Source: Pseudeuparius sepicola (lineage: Eukaryota > Arthropoda > Insecta > Coleoptera > Anthribidae). Taken from it: a stretch of DNA of 64,000 nucleotides. The notes below the pieces were generated by a model. The model was not told where the DNA came from and did no database searches. It saw only the letters and a program-made list of their open reading frames with translations. Below are positions 28,301 through 36,411 of the stretch, one piece after another (position 1 is the first letter of the stretch; each line of letters starts with the position of its first letter). The stretch covers positions 37,541,787-37,605,786 of the forward strand of contig OY987298.1 of the NCBI GenBank assembly GCA_963920635.1, read 5' to 3'. The translations under genes and the position numbers were made by a program.

Positions 28301-28748
28301 CCTCTTAAACTTGTGTAACTGATCATTGATCGTCGGCCCCCCCATGTTAAAATCCTAGGACCGCCACTGATTTCGTTCATTGCAGGCTGTGTCCATTAGC
28401 GACGATCGAAAAGAGAAATACAAGGCGGCCTGCAGGGCTTGCGCCATCGAAACCGGCGTCAAGAGGGAATTGGTAAACAACGCCAAGAAAGGACAGTTCT
28501 CGGAGGACCCCACCTTCAAGGAGTACATCTTCTGCATCACCAAGAAGTTCGGTTACCTCAGCGAAAACGGAGAATTCCAGAGGGACGTTGCCAAGGACAG
28601 CCTCACCGAAAAGTTGAAGGATGACGAGTTGGTAGCTACGGTTCTGGATAAATGTTTGGTGACGAGGGATACGCCTCAAAATACTGCCTTTGAATCTTTC
28701 AAGTGCCTTTATGAGACTGTGCCGAAACGTTGCCGTTTTGAATTTTAA
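10255..28748 (+). CDS. Four-domain Minus-C odorant-binding protein (spliced, 5 exons)
   Basis: Exons are 10255-10305, 16590-16949, 17661-18032, 18169-18531 and 28386-28748. Together they read as one frame of about 502 residues: a secretion signal, then four complete PBP/GOBP domains of 120-124 residues. All four introns are phase 0. Donors are CAG|GTGAGT, ACC|GTAAGC, AAA|GTAAGT and GAG|GTAAAT. Acceptors are TTCTTCTAG, ATTTTTACAG, TATTCTAG and CATTGCAG. Each domain keeps the four Minus-C cysteines, a TG(V) turn after C1, an FC or LC plus K-G segment, and a [ST]PQ[DN]TA motif before the last cysteine. OBPs are secreted carriers of small hydrophobic ligands in sensillar lymph or haemolymph. A typical family member has a single domain; two-domain members are known. 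The alternative reading is several isoforms sharing one signal exon. The gene structure is read directly; the full-length transcript is inference. Confidence 0.75.
10406..11200. mobile_element. Palindromic TA element in intron 1 (family C, copy 1)
   Basis: CAGTGTATTCCAAATAGTTG at the left mirrors the right end, which finishes in GGACTACACTG, with TA on both sides. The arms include AATGTTCAATAACC-type and GACATAATATGTCAAA blocks in both orientations. A related copy is at 43872-44290. It lies 100 bases after the donor of exon 1. Confidence 0.75.
11205..12400. other. Intron 1 sequence, faint inverted repeat only
   Basis: There are no exons. Phrases around 11600-11760 (AATTGGGGTTG, TTGACATTGCTC) recur inverted near 11880-11990. 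This suggests an old palindromic element of about 0.4 kb. Confidence 0.4.
12403..12950. mobile_element. Palindromic TA element in intron 1
   Basis: The left end is CAGTGTGTCCCCAGAACG and the right end mirrors CAGTGTGTCCCAGG, with TA duplications. GTGAAACGACTCTT occurs in both arms. Confidence 0.7.
12960..15875. mobile_element. Large composite inverted repeat in intron 1
   Basis: The outer arms are about 12960-13412 and 15541-15875. They share, inverted, a GACAATT-CAGTATTTTTCGAAA-like end, a CTCGAAGAGCTCTACATTTT block and a CCTAAGG-GATTC block. Between them is a further element, about 13778-15536, whose ends read CGTACGAATAAAA and its inverse. Inside that are pieces related to the CAGTGTGTCCC family near 14130-14640. 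A half copy of the outer arm occurs at 29990-30365. A 40-bp hairpin (ACAGACCTACATAGCTAGCG) sits at about 13305-13342. Confidence 0.65.
16590..16949 (+). CDS. Exon 2: OBP domain 1
   Basis: This exon encodes 120 residues, a whole OBP domain without an internal intron. It starts GAPLSLEERYKLSAYHKEC (C1), then KTGVEENL, DYLFCISQKIG (C3), QNENGELQQEVLKQKL, LVDKCAVQQRSPQDTAY (C4) and VIKCYFD (C6). It ends in a hydrophobic tail, EHVIIFT. C2 and C5 are missing, which defines the Minus-C type. The donor GTAAGC follows ACC at 16950. If it is not used, translation adds four residues (VSID) and stops at 16962-16964, giving a single-domain protein. No AATAAA follows closely. Confidence 0.85.
17661..18032 (+). 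CDS. Exon 3: OBP domain 2
   Basis: This exon encodes 124 residues in phase 0. It runs from DVVLSEEKSQMLLSYHRDC (C1) through QSGVEEKVV, YLLCLSKRTG (C3), QNEEGEIQMNVLKEKV and LIEKCAKKQDSPQNTAY (C4) to VIKCYYD (C6), with tail FVVQLFPERK. It is the most lysine- and glutamate-rich of the domains. The donor AAA|GTAAGT is strong. Reading through it gives VSIAYF and a stop at about 18051-18053. The short 136-base intron to exon 4 shows that these two exons belong to one transcription unit. Confidence 0.87.
18169..18531 (+). CDS. Exon 4: OBP domain 3
   Basis: This exon encodes 121 residues in phase 0, from IVRLPGEKAEILIKYHKEC (C1) through ETGVNEYL, YAFCMSKKVG (C3), LNEAGEIQREVLKKKM and LLEMCAVQKDSPQDTAF (C4) to AMKCYYE (C6), with tail TRISVLE. 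The donor is GAG|GTAAAT. Reading through it adds VNHTL and a stop at 18547-18549. It is the closest of the four to the orphan exon at 5136 in the central stretch. Confidence 0.87.
18603..19690. mobile_element. Palindromic element in intron 4
   Basis: AGTATATTGTGCAG at the left, then GGGGTGTCCTGCTGCAAG and GGCAGTAACGTTGTAAAGG, all recur inverted between about 19555 and 19690. The centre contains repeated AAGTAGTTAGATTACTG units near 19335-19400. No coding sequence is seen. Confidence 0.7.
19340..19405. repeat. Tandem GGAAAGTAGTTAGATTACT units
   Basis: Three to four near-copies of a roughly 19-base unit lie in the centre of the surrounding palindrome. An AACTACT motif is frequent on both sides. 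Confidence 0.6.
20405..21690 (-). pseudogene. Broken Tc1-like transposase with retroelement insertion
   Basis: The minus-strand fragments include the core WKQVMVSDETRVSLKAPDGR (first D), then FVQDNSHPHVSRQV (second D) near 20915. The final NSPDMNPIEHL motif (E) lies near 20590-20615, on the other side of the inserted retroelement. Frameshifts separate the pieces. The spacing and motifs are typical of Tc1 transposases, and it cannot be active. Confidence 0.75.
20637..20858 (+). mobile_element. 5'-truncated retroelement copy with inverted 5' end
   Basis: It is flanked by the duplication ATAAAGGGATATTAAC at 20621-20636 and 20859-20874. It ends in CGCCACAAATAAATTTTAG, like the copies at 28906-29437 and 24101-24130. 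The first 26 bases are the reverse complement of a segment near its own 3' end, the pattern of twin priming. Confidence 0.8.
22611..22930. repeat. Hairpin repeats in intron 4
   Basis: A hairpin with AATTGCGT and ACGCAATT arms lies at about 22611-22641. A larger one lies near 22800-22890, where CTTATTACATACTCGTGG is mirrored by CCACTCATACGTAATAAG around a GC-rich centre. No gene is seen. Confidence 0.6.
22935..27000. other. Intron 4 sequence without recognised exons
   Basis: No OBP-like or other domain is visible. GC-richer patches occur near 23740-23880, 25430-25530 and 26810-26960, all without splice-bounded frames that I trust. A CAGGGTT-containing sequence occurs near 26030 and again near 26325. 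One very short retroelement copy lies at 24101-24130. Confidence 0.5.
24101..24130 (+). mobile_element. Extremely short retroelement 3' end
   Basis: CGCCACAAATAAATTTTAG, the 3' end of the retroelement at 28906-29437, is present here with only about 28 bases. It is flanked on both sides by AATAAATAATTATTA. It looks like an insertion truncated almost to nothing. Confidence 0.6.
27195..27725. repeat. About 120-bp tandem repeat, 4-5 copies
   Basis: Units containing AGGGGATGAAATTTCATATT and ACCGATTTCGATGATTCT start near 27181, 27301, 27421, 27541 and 27682. They lie entirely inside the hAT element. Confidence 0.8.
27748..28215. repeat. Palindrome inside the hAT element
   Basis: AAATTTGCCCGTATGCACAT occurs twice on the left and inverted twice on the right. 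The arms meet around a GATATGATGTATTCATATC centre near 27960-27980. Confidence 0.75.
28386..28748 (+). CDS. Exon 5: OBP domain 4, terminal
   Basis: This exon encodes 120 residues and a TAA stop. It starts AVSISDDRKEKYKAACRAC and continues ETGVKREL, EYIFCITKKFG (C3), LSENGEFQRDVAKDSL, VLDKCLVTRDTPQNTAF (C4) and SFKCLYE (C6), ending PKRCRFEF. It has two cysteines more than the other domains: one three residues before C1 and one near the C-terminus. These might form an extra disulfide tying the ends together. The frame is in phase 0 with exon 4. Base composition is GC-richer than the other exons. Its acceptor lies next to a hAT insertion. Confidence 0.85.
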   Translation, partial: AVSISDDRKEKYKAACRACAIETGVKRELVNNAKKGQFSEDPTFKEYIFCITKKFGYLSENGEFQRDVAKDSLTEKLKDDELVATVLDKCLVTRDTPQNTAFESFKCLYETVPKRCRFEF

Positions 28749-28796
28749 GTTAGGTATATAGGTTATATAAGAGATAATACGTGATAATTTATTTTA

Positions 28797-28802
28797 ATAA
28801 AA
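28797..28802 (+). terminator. Poly(A) signal AATAAA of the four-domain OBP gene
   Basis: AATAAA lies 49 bases after the TAA stop of exon 5, within an AT-rich 3' UTR. No comparable signal follows the read-through stops of exons 2-4 closely. Confidence 0.75.
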
Positions 28803-28905
28803 GGTCCTAAGTACGTTTTGTGTTTAGTTATTAGGTAAATCCAAAATTCATTGATTATCAAGTCAAAGTCATAAAAAGTGCCGAAGTTACATAATATGAT
28901 TCACT

Positions 28906-29437
28906 TAAGTCAAAAATATGTGAACATTCCTTTAATAACAATCATAGGATATTGTGGGATAGTTCCAAACCAATTCTAAAAGAAGAAGTAGGAAATAGAC
29001 GAAAAATTAAAGAATCTGCATTTATTCTAGGAAATACGGGCAACTGTGTTGCTGAATGTTCAGTGGAATTCAGTAAAATATTATTGCCACTTATTCAAAG
29101 AGAAGTTAGTATAGATAATTAGATAAAACACAGGGTACAATATGAGACAGGTGGATAGGTTATTGTTTCTGTTGTCATGACATTTTAATCTGTCACTTCA
29201 CTTTGACGTGACATGATCTTTGAGAAAGGAGGAAGATTTATCCTCCGAAAGCTCAGAAAACAAATTTGTTGAAGTTATTTTTTGAGTTACACGTTTAAAG
29301 TTTCGTTCATTTAGTGTTAAGAATTTATGAATTTTCGAGGCAACTTGAAAAAGTTGTCTTTCAATCAGTTTGGTGGCGAAAAACCCAATTAAAAATTAAA
29401 TGGATCTGTTTGCGCCACAAATAAATTTTAGAAAATA
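28906..29437 (+). mobile_element. 5'-truncated LINE or Penelope-like retroelement
   Basis: AATATGATTCACTT occurs at both borders (about 28892-28905 and 29436-29449) as a target-site duplication. The frame ending at 29122 reads RKIKESAFI and then FSKILLPLIQREV, resembling the last residues of Penelope-like endonuclease domains. A 3' UTR of about 300 bases follows and ends CGCCACAAATAAATTTTAG. That UTR is shared with 20637-20858. Confidence 0.6.
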
Positions 29438-29571
29438 TGATTCACTTTATAGGTACCTATTTGGAAGATAATGTGTGTTGTGTACCATGTGTACGCGTAC
29501 TTACTCCCCTTATAAAGTGTTAAGTAGTATTAATTTGCTCCAAAGAGAATATGTATATATATACTCCAAGG

Positions 29572-30903
29572 CAGAGCTGGGCAGGGCTTGAGTGCTTTGT
29601 GCTTGCAAAAGTGCTTCAAGCTCTTTGAGGGCTTGAAAGCCCTGTGCTCGAAGCTCTTTCTTATTTCTGTAATCGGGACTTGGTAATCGAATTACTTCAT
29701 AAAAATGCTTGGTAATTTGTAATTGAAAAAAAGGAATTTAAGCCCTTTCAATGTGTTTCAATTACTTTTTAATTTCTACAAGGGCTTGCAAGCACAAAAA
29801 AAGAGCTTCGAGAACTTTTTAAGTGCTTCGAGCCCTCCCAAATATTTACGAGCCCTTTTAAAAAATTATAGCATTATTGAAAAAACGTGTCCAGTGTCCA
29901 GTAACCAGCGCCGTAAAATTTGAATTTTTTTCAAGAACACCTTGTATAAGCTAGACCGGCTATACTATGGAAAATAATTCCTTAGGAAAAGCTTAATCGA
30001 ATTCTGAAAAAATATCACAAAAATATAATCTGTGCTTGATAGCGGGTGCACCGGAAAATCCAATTTTTTTCTAACTTTTCGCCATTTTGTGAACTTAGAG
30101 TATTGAAATTTTGTACAAAGGTACTGAGCTATGGCCAATTCGACGGCACCATCTATTTTATTATATACCTAAAATACCTAATATGATTTTGTGATTTTTG
30201 GAGGTTTTCTTTTAATAATGGCAGGCCATGGAATAAGCCCATTTCAAAAAATTATACCCTGAAATGTGGAGCTCTTCGAGTACTATAGGTTGAAGAAAAA
30301 AAATTGCGGCCAATCTTTCGAAAAATACGGAATTGTCTCGACTCAAAGTGAAACACACTGTATATGGGTCTATTTATATTTTAACGTTAAGACCAAGGAA
30401 CTGTGTAACTGAGGTTAATTCAATCAAACTTGCCCTCTGCTTTTTCAATCTTACTTTTAATTTTAAAGTATACAGAATATAACATAACTATATAACGATA
30501 TACCCATACACATCATAACCATATCACATCATAAGTATCCCGTTTTCATTATAAATAAGAAAACAAGTTACTTAAGTCCTTTGGCTCTTTGATGTCCTTT
30601 AAAGTTCTTTCATTTTCATTGTGCTTTAAGCCCTTTCAATGTGCTTCAAGCCCTTTCAATGTGCTTTAAGCTCTCTCATTGTGCTTTAAGCCCTTTCACT
30701 TTGCTTTAAGCGCTCTTATTATACTCAAGTCCTTTTTAGCAGGGCTTTGTGCTTGGAGTTCAATTACTTTATAAGAGTAATTGGTAATTTCAAGTTCTTT
30801 CAAAAAGTTAATTGTAATTTGTGCTTGAAGATTGAAGCACATTAAGCAAGGACTTAGGGCTTAGTGTTTCAAGCACATTTACAAAGTGCTTTGCTCAGCT
30901 CTG
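29572..30903. mobile_element. Non-autonomous hAT element, CAGAGCTG ends
   Basis: CAGAGCTGGGCAG at the left mirrors the right end TTGCTCAGCTCTG. The exact 8-bp duplication CTCCAAGG lies at 29564-29571 and 30904-30911. The interior has many AAGCCCTTTCAATGTGCTT-type units, in both orientations on the two sides. It also contains a half copy of the 12960-15875 palindrome at 29990-30365. Confidence 0.8.
30590..30730. repeat. Tandem GTGCTTTAAGCCCTTTCAAT units
   Basis: Five or so near-copies of a roughly 20-base unit lie in the right half of the hAT element. Related inverted units occur near 29600-29860. Confidence 0.7.
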
Positions 30904-30911
30904 CTCCAAGG

Positions 30912-31840
30912 CAAGAATTATATTAGGTCACCCATTCCGAAGATATCAATAATTTTAACCATGCAGTGCAGCTGCTTGTACAACTGCGCACAAATTTAAA
31001 GATTACAAAAATTCTCCCTGTTCTGTCACACCGCCTACTTCCAGCTGTCATATATGCTCGCGAATATAATTATTCATTTTTTGTGCTCGACTGCACTAGG
31101 GTTCCTTGGAACCCTAGACTGCACAACATCGTTCACACACCGTTCACTAATTTACAACCTGATGTAGGCCCCAGGAGTAATCAGTCTTGTTACTAAGACT
31201 CTTATGAGCAAGACTTGCAATATTTATTACGAGCAAAGTTTATCGATAGAAGTTGATACAGCTCTGCAGAGCCACGGTGCAGCAGGTTGATGATTTATTT
31301 TTTACTGACATTGTTATTTTTTTGTTATTATTGGTATATCTTTTTTGTATTTTAAGAATAATTTTGTTTTAATGTTTTCATGATTTTCAATTCCCATTAC
31401 CTCGTAAGTCGAAGACTTTCCTTTCTGTTATTTTGGAGTCTGAGGCTTTCGATATGTCTGGACAAAAATTGCGAAACCCACTCTATGTCACATTAGTCTT
31501 AAACAAAACAAAGTATTAGGAAGTCTAATAAACCCGAGAAACAGCTAATCTAGGTAGTCATTTGAGTATTTTAGCAAAAATACAGCTAAAGCAAACTTAT
31601 AAAAAATAAATTAATCCACTGTAGTAGTAGTGTTTATTTGGATTTATAAGAATTAAAATTAGAATGAATGATTTTGTTTGTCGGGAGTCGGGAAGTATAC
31701 ATTTCCTTCCGTGAAAGCGGCGTAATACGTCAATTCTCAATTTCTGAGATGCGAGGTCTCTGAATTTTTTTGTTTATTATGCAGGATCATAATCATTTTT
31801 GCATTATACAAGAACACCCCTACACAAAAGTGATAACAAG
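30912..31840. other. Intergenic, no gene recognised
   Basis: The frame at 30966-31196 shows no domain or splice support. No repeat structure is evident. Confidence 0.4.
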
Positions 31841-31849
31841 ATTATGTTT

Positions 31850-32031
31850 TATGTTGAAAATTCTCAGGGATAGGACATAAATAAATAAATGCAACCTTTT
31901 AAAACAATTGCCGACGTTTCGTCAATATATTTTGACTTTTTCAAGGCAAGTATATATTGACGAAACGTCGGCAATCGTTTTAAAAGGTTGCATTTATTTG
32001 GTTATGTCCTATCCCTGAGAATTTTCAACAT
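31850..32031. repeat. Strong hairpin containing GACGAAACGTCGG
   Basis: TTGAAAATTCTCAGGGATAG and about 60 further bases of the left arm are matched almost perfectly by the right arm, around a short centre near 31945. Both arms contain GACGAAACGTCGGCAAT. On the minus strand a CTTGAAAA-stem-GAAAC-GTC order resembles a decayed hammerhead motif. Confidence 0.7.
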
Positions 32032-32398
32032 GAACACTGAAGGACGTGAAACAACTAACAATTATGTTTAATTTTTGATTTTTAACTAACACAAAAATTG
32101 ACTTATTATCAATAACAACACTGAACAGTCTGAACACTCCTTAGTGATATGGAAGTAAAAATAAGTTAGTGCTCATAAAATTTATCATATTATTTTAAAT
32201 TTCAGATTCGTATTAAGCAATTTTTTCACCTATACAGTTAATTTTTTTACATCATGACTAAATCACCCTGTATTTTAGTTGAACACATAATTTTTTTGGC
32301 CCATTTTGAAAACAATTCTAAACTTTTATGCAATCATTTGCTCTGTCCACATTCTTCACAGCGTCACAAACATACGGAAGTTTCAGAGCAGGGTTGAT

Positions 32399-32640
32399 AT
32401 TGTCTGTAAGAAAAACAGTGCGATAACTCACCGAGCTTCTTTGATCCCGGCCAGTTCGATGTCTCAATTCGATATGGCAACCGGAAGTGCTCACCAGCGA
32501 GTGAGAAGTAGCGACCTGAAATAAAAACGGACAATCAATAAAGCTTTCCTTGGTGCGGAGGGGAGAACAAAAGAGGATGAACCTGGGACATAACGCGTCG
32601 GGCATAGGATTAAAATTAAATATCCTGGAGTGGCGTAACA
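32399..32640 (+). repeat. Possible retroviral-type LTR (weak)
   Basis: The segment starts TGT and ends ACA. It has a TATA-like AATAAAAAC near 32519 and AATAAA near 32537. It is followed by TTTGGCGGGAACCCAGAA, which could be a primer-binding site. No partner LTR or gag-pol sequence is in the window, so this is only a suggestion. Confidence 0.25.
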
Positions 32641-33779
32641 ATTTTGGCGGGAACCCAGAACACATACAGCACTGACTCGCCCTCACTCTAAATTCCATTT
32701 ATAACAGGTCGGGTACAGGTTGATATGGGGGCATATTATAAATGCCGCGGTAAATCTCAGATTGGGGATTTAATGGATCGTTGAATTGGGACAAGTTACC
32801 ATTTTATTCGACATGTAGACTGTAGGGCGGTTACTTGGGAGAATATTTCTCGGTGCGCTATTTGAAACTGTTGTTGAAATTTTTGAATGCCCGACACCCA
32901 CTTTTTTTTCATATGCAGTGAGATCCAGAGATTCGTTTTTTTATGGGATCCCAAATACTGTTTTTTTAATAAATTGATTTAAAAAAACCTTTATTAGTAC
33001 AAAGTACACAAAACTAATTAATTTAACATTATTATTTTTCACGAGAAAGGGATGCAATTTTTTGAAAGCAATTAGGTATAGTTATATTTTTTCTAAATTT
33101 GTTGGTATCAAAATATGTACAGGGTGGTTCATTATAAATTGACACCCCCCCTTAACTTGTTAGTTTTTGAGGTTAGAAAAAAAAGTTTTTGACAAAAGTT
33201 TTAGATACTAATACAAAGTTTTTTTGTGATGCTATTGGACAGTGTACAGTGTGTTCTAGAAAGCCGTGGCAGACATAACTTATGTTTTTTAAAATGGAAC
33301 ACCCTATATATTTTTGCAATTTTGAAATCTGCTCATCAAGGCGATTAAAATGATATTAAACTTTGTGGCATTATCTTTTTCCGTTTTTGAAAAATTCCGT
33401 ATTCAAATTTTAGACTAAATTTATTTAACTCGAATTTGTGGATCTCGTGATAAAGATAGACGATCAATGTAATAACAAAAAATATTTGTTTTAAACAAGA
33501 CAGTAACATAGTGAAACTCCAAAATGTTTAGGAGCTTTTACGATTTTCCTGAAATTATTTATTTCGAGAATATAATCAGTAAACTTTGAGAAGGCCCCTA
33601 AACATTTTGGAGTTTCACTATATTACTCTCTTGTTTAAAACAAATATTTTTTGTTAATACATCGATCATCTATCTTTATCACGAGATCCACAAATTCGAG
33701 TTAAATAAACTTAGTATAAAATTTGAAAACGGAATTTTTCAAAAACGGAAAAAGATAATGCCACAAAGTTTCATTTTAA

Positions 33780-35091
33780 CTCGTTCACTACCGGCGTGCT
33801 ATAACTGTTCACATGTGATAAACCACGTACGATAACTTTTGAACCGTTCAACATTTTTGAGTTATTCTTGTAGCTAACTAATTAACGTCACGTTCTGAGC
33901 AAGATTCCGCCATTTTGTTTCAAGGCCACTGAAGTGGCCATTGGTCTGAGAGTAGTAACAGACATTGTAATAGACCGACGACCACTATAGTGGCCTTGAA
34001 AGAATAAAATAAAACTATATCTTCTCAAAATTGTAATGTCAAAAATAACAAAATATAAATGCAGATATACTAAAATTAACGATTTTTTCTTGAAATCGGC
34101 AGTGAAGTGTCCCAAAGTCGTCATTAAATGCTCAGAAATCGGCACTGGAGTAACCCATTATTGTACGATTTTTTCAATAAGTGGGCCTTGGCGAGATGTA
34201 AACATCAAACGTCAGACGCGGAGCCATCGCCCGTCAAAAGTGATTAAATATTCAAAACCCTGCCGATAAAGGCCCATTTAACTATTCGTACACATTGCGA
34301 AATTGTTACCTATAGCAGCCCAATCTATCAGTATAAATATTTTAGTAGGTTTGAATATCAATAGATTTGTTATGGAGGCTGCACAACAAGCAGCAGTTTG
34401 GTTTTTCGTCAAAGTCAAGCAACGCCGCGCGTAGTCGATTCATGGACGGGTGATCCCTTATTATTATTTTCTTGCCTAATAAAACATTTTTTTCCGATTT
34501 AAAAAATATATATACCTAATATGTACCTCGGCACTGAAGTTCTTTTTATGACTCATGTAGTTTATTTGCCTCGGCCAGAGGCCTCGGCAACTAAATTCCA
34601 CATGAGTCATAAAAAGTGGAACTTCAGTGCCTTGATACATAAATAACTATTATATTTTTATTAATCCGCATTTAGATTGAGGTGCCATTCTCTAACACAT
34701 AATCCAGGCTGATCCTCACATTGCGGACAATGATACATTGATCGTTTCGGTATATTTTTTTCGAGCAACACTGATGAATAATAATAATTTTAACACACAA
34801 AAAATACACTAAAATTAAATACTTTCTCTTAAAAATAATTTACACCGTCATAAGAAATGCACGTCTGCGACTGTAAACGAAGTTAGATAAAATGAACCAG
34901 AAGCCAGTAAACTGGCCGTGCGCGCGCAGATAACTTCCTCATAGACCGAAAACATAATACATACTACCATTTGTGTACCGACTAAATTTATATTGCGTCG
35001 AAATACCCTTGAATTGCCGACCAGTATAGTGGCCGCGGTTCACGGTGGGCGCCCCCAATGGCCACTATAGTGGCCGCCGGTAGTGAACGTG
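33780..35091. mobile_element. piggyBac-like non-autonomous element (TTAA)
   Basis: TTAA lies at 33776-33779 and 35092-35095. Inside it, CTCGTTCACTACCGGC is mirrored by GCCGGTAGTGAACGTG. Near both ends are CACTATAGTGGCC palindromes. The interior holds a copy of the 5S-like repeat and a hairpin of CATGAGTCATAAAAAG. There is no transposase. Confidence 0.75.
34406..34457 (+). repeat. 5S-rRNA-like Pol III control region (copy 1)
   Basis: AAAGTCAAGCAACGCCGCGC corresponds to the A-box part of insect 5S rRNA. ATTCATGGACGGGTGATCC corresponds to its C-box. T-rich sequence follows. It lies inside the repeat that runs roughly 34080-34640, itself inside the piggyBac-like element. Confidence 0.55.
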
Positions 35092-36039
35092 TTAATTACC
35101 TTGATGAGCAGATTTCAAAAATGCAAAAATATATAGGGTGTTCCATTTAAAAAAAAAAACATAAGTTATGTCTGCTACGGCTTTCTAGAACACACTGTAC
35201 ACGGTCCAATAGCGTCACAAAAAACTTTGTATTAGTATCTAAAAATTTTGTAAAAAACGTTTTTTCTAACCTCAAAAACAAGCAAGTTAAGGGGGTGTCA
35301 ATTTATCATGAACCACCCTGTACCTACTACCAATAGAAATTGACCTGTATCGGAATTTTGATAAAAAAATACCTATATTGTTTTTTTAGTGAATTCATTC
35401 TGGTCGAAGTTACTTCTTCACCTTATAATAATAGTCTAGACTATACAGGGTGATTCAGTTCCGGTGCTCAACATGGGGATCTCGGAAACCGTAACAGATA
35501 CGAAGTCGGCAAACTTAAAATATTTTCATGGGTTGCTAAGATATTTAAGAAAAACCGAATTTTTGAAATTTAGATTTTATTTTCTTCTGGCGCCATTTGC
35601 GTTAATATTGAAAAATATATTATACTTTTTCATTGCAACTTTTTCTGGACTACGTCATAGTATTTTAAGATTTTCGGGGCGACGTTTCTTTTTTGAGATA
35701 GAGGGATCATCTTCATTTTTTTAAATACGCACCTGGATTTTTTATTGCATATTTCGAAATGAATCGTTGCCCTGAGTACAACGATGTATGACACATACAT
35801 ATTTTTTCTCGTTTTAGCCGCAAAAATGCACATTTACTAAGAAAAAAATTAATACGGTCCTGGGCTATGCATTTTTCTCTCTTTTCTTTTCAAAGCCATT
35901 CCGATTATAACAGGTGAACATTATTTTAATACCTACTGGATTAATTATTCTCCATGTTTGTCATATTTTGAAATACTTTTTTTATACTTTAGGTAAAATC
36001 GAGGGGTCAACAACTGTGGATTTCTGGTGCGTACACCCC

Positions 36040-36170
36040 TGTGGATGCCCTTGGATTTCCGTGGATTTCTGTGGATGTCGGTGGATGTCTGTGGATGTCT
36101 TTGGATGTCTACGGATTTCTGTGGATTTCTGTAGATTTCTGTGGATTTCCGTAGATTTCTGTGGATGTCG
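36040..36170. repeat. 10-bp tandem repeat GTGGATTTCT
   Basis: About 13 copies of GTGGATKTCT lie in the left arm of the 4.9-kb element. A matching array is at 39557-39670. The frames covering these arrays are repeat artefacts. Confidence 0.9.
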
Positions 36171-36411
36171 TAGTAGTAAATGCGCATGCGCAAATGCGCG
36201 CGCACTCTGCTTCGTCCCGTTTCTGTCTATGTTTATATTTGACTTATCTTGTGTACGTACGGGTATACGTGAATGAGTAAAAAATAATTACCAGGTAAGT
36301 AACTAGCGATACTCGTATAGTTGCTACCACGAATGTAAAGTGATGCATCACAGTGGTAATTTTAATCTGACACGTGGAATATGGGTTACGTGTGTATCCA
36401 CCTAATATGTA

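Larger units (their letters stand above)
27012..28369. mobile_element. Non-autonomous hAT element abutting the exon 5 acceptor
   Basis: CAGTGGCGGTCAGAAGGGGG at the left mirrors GACCGCCACTG at the right. The 8-bp duplication ATTTCGTT is at 27004-27011 and 28370-28377. The interior has a roughly 120-bp tandem repeat and a palindrome. The right end is 16 bases from the first base of exon 5. Confidence 0.87.
33120..35320. mobile_element. Palindromic TA element split by a piggyBac-like insertion
   Basis: CAGGGTGGTTCATTATAAAT at the left mirrors the right end, which finishes GAACCACCCTG, with TA on both sides. The palindrome is centred near 33575. Its right arm is interrupted at TTAA by the element 33780-35091. 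Removing that insert and one TTAA restores the arm symmetry. Confidence 0.85.

Noticed and set aside
30590..30730. Regular short repeats resembling a CRISPR array
   Set aside because: The units are contiguous variants without unique spacers, and the DNA is from an animal.
32318..32698. 126-codon minus-strand frame with an exon-like centre (acceptor TTTTTATTTCAG, donor GTGAGT) near 32430-32519
   Set aside because: The splice-like borders are attractive and one frame reads smoothly, but no neighbouring exon or known domain was found. The area also looks like an LTR fragment.
35914..36276. 120-codon plus-strand frame full of C, G, W and D, and its minus-strand partner
   Set aside because: It is the translation of the 10-bp GTGGATTTCT tandem array, not a repeat protein.
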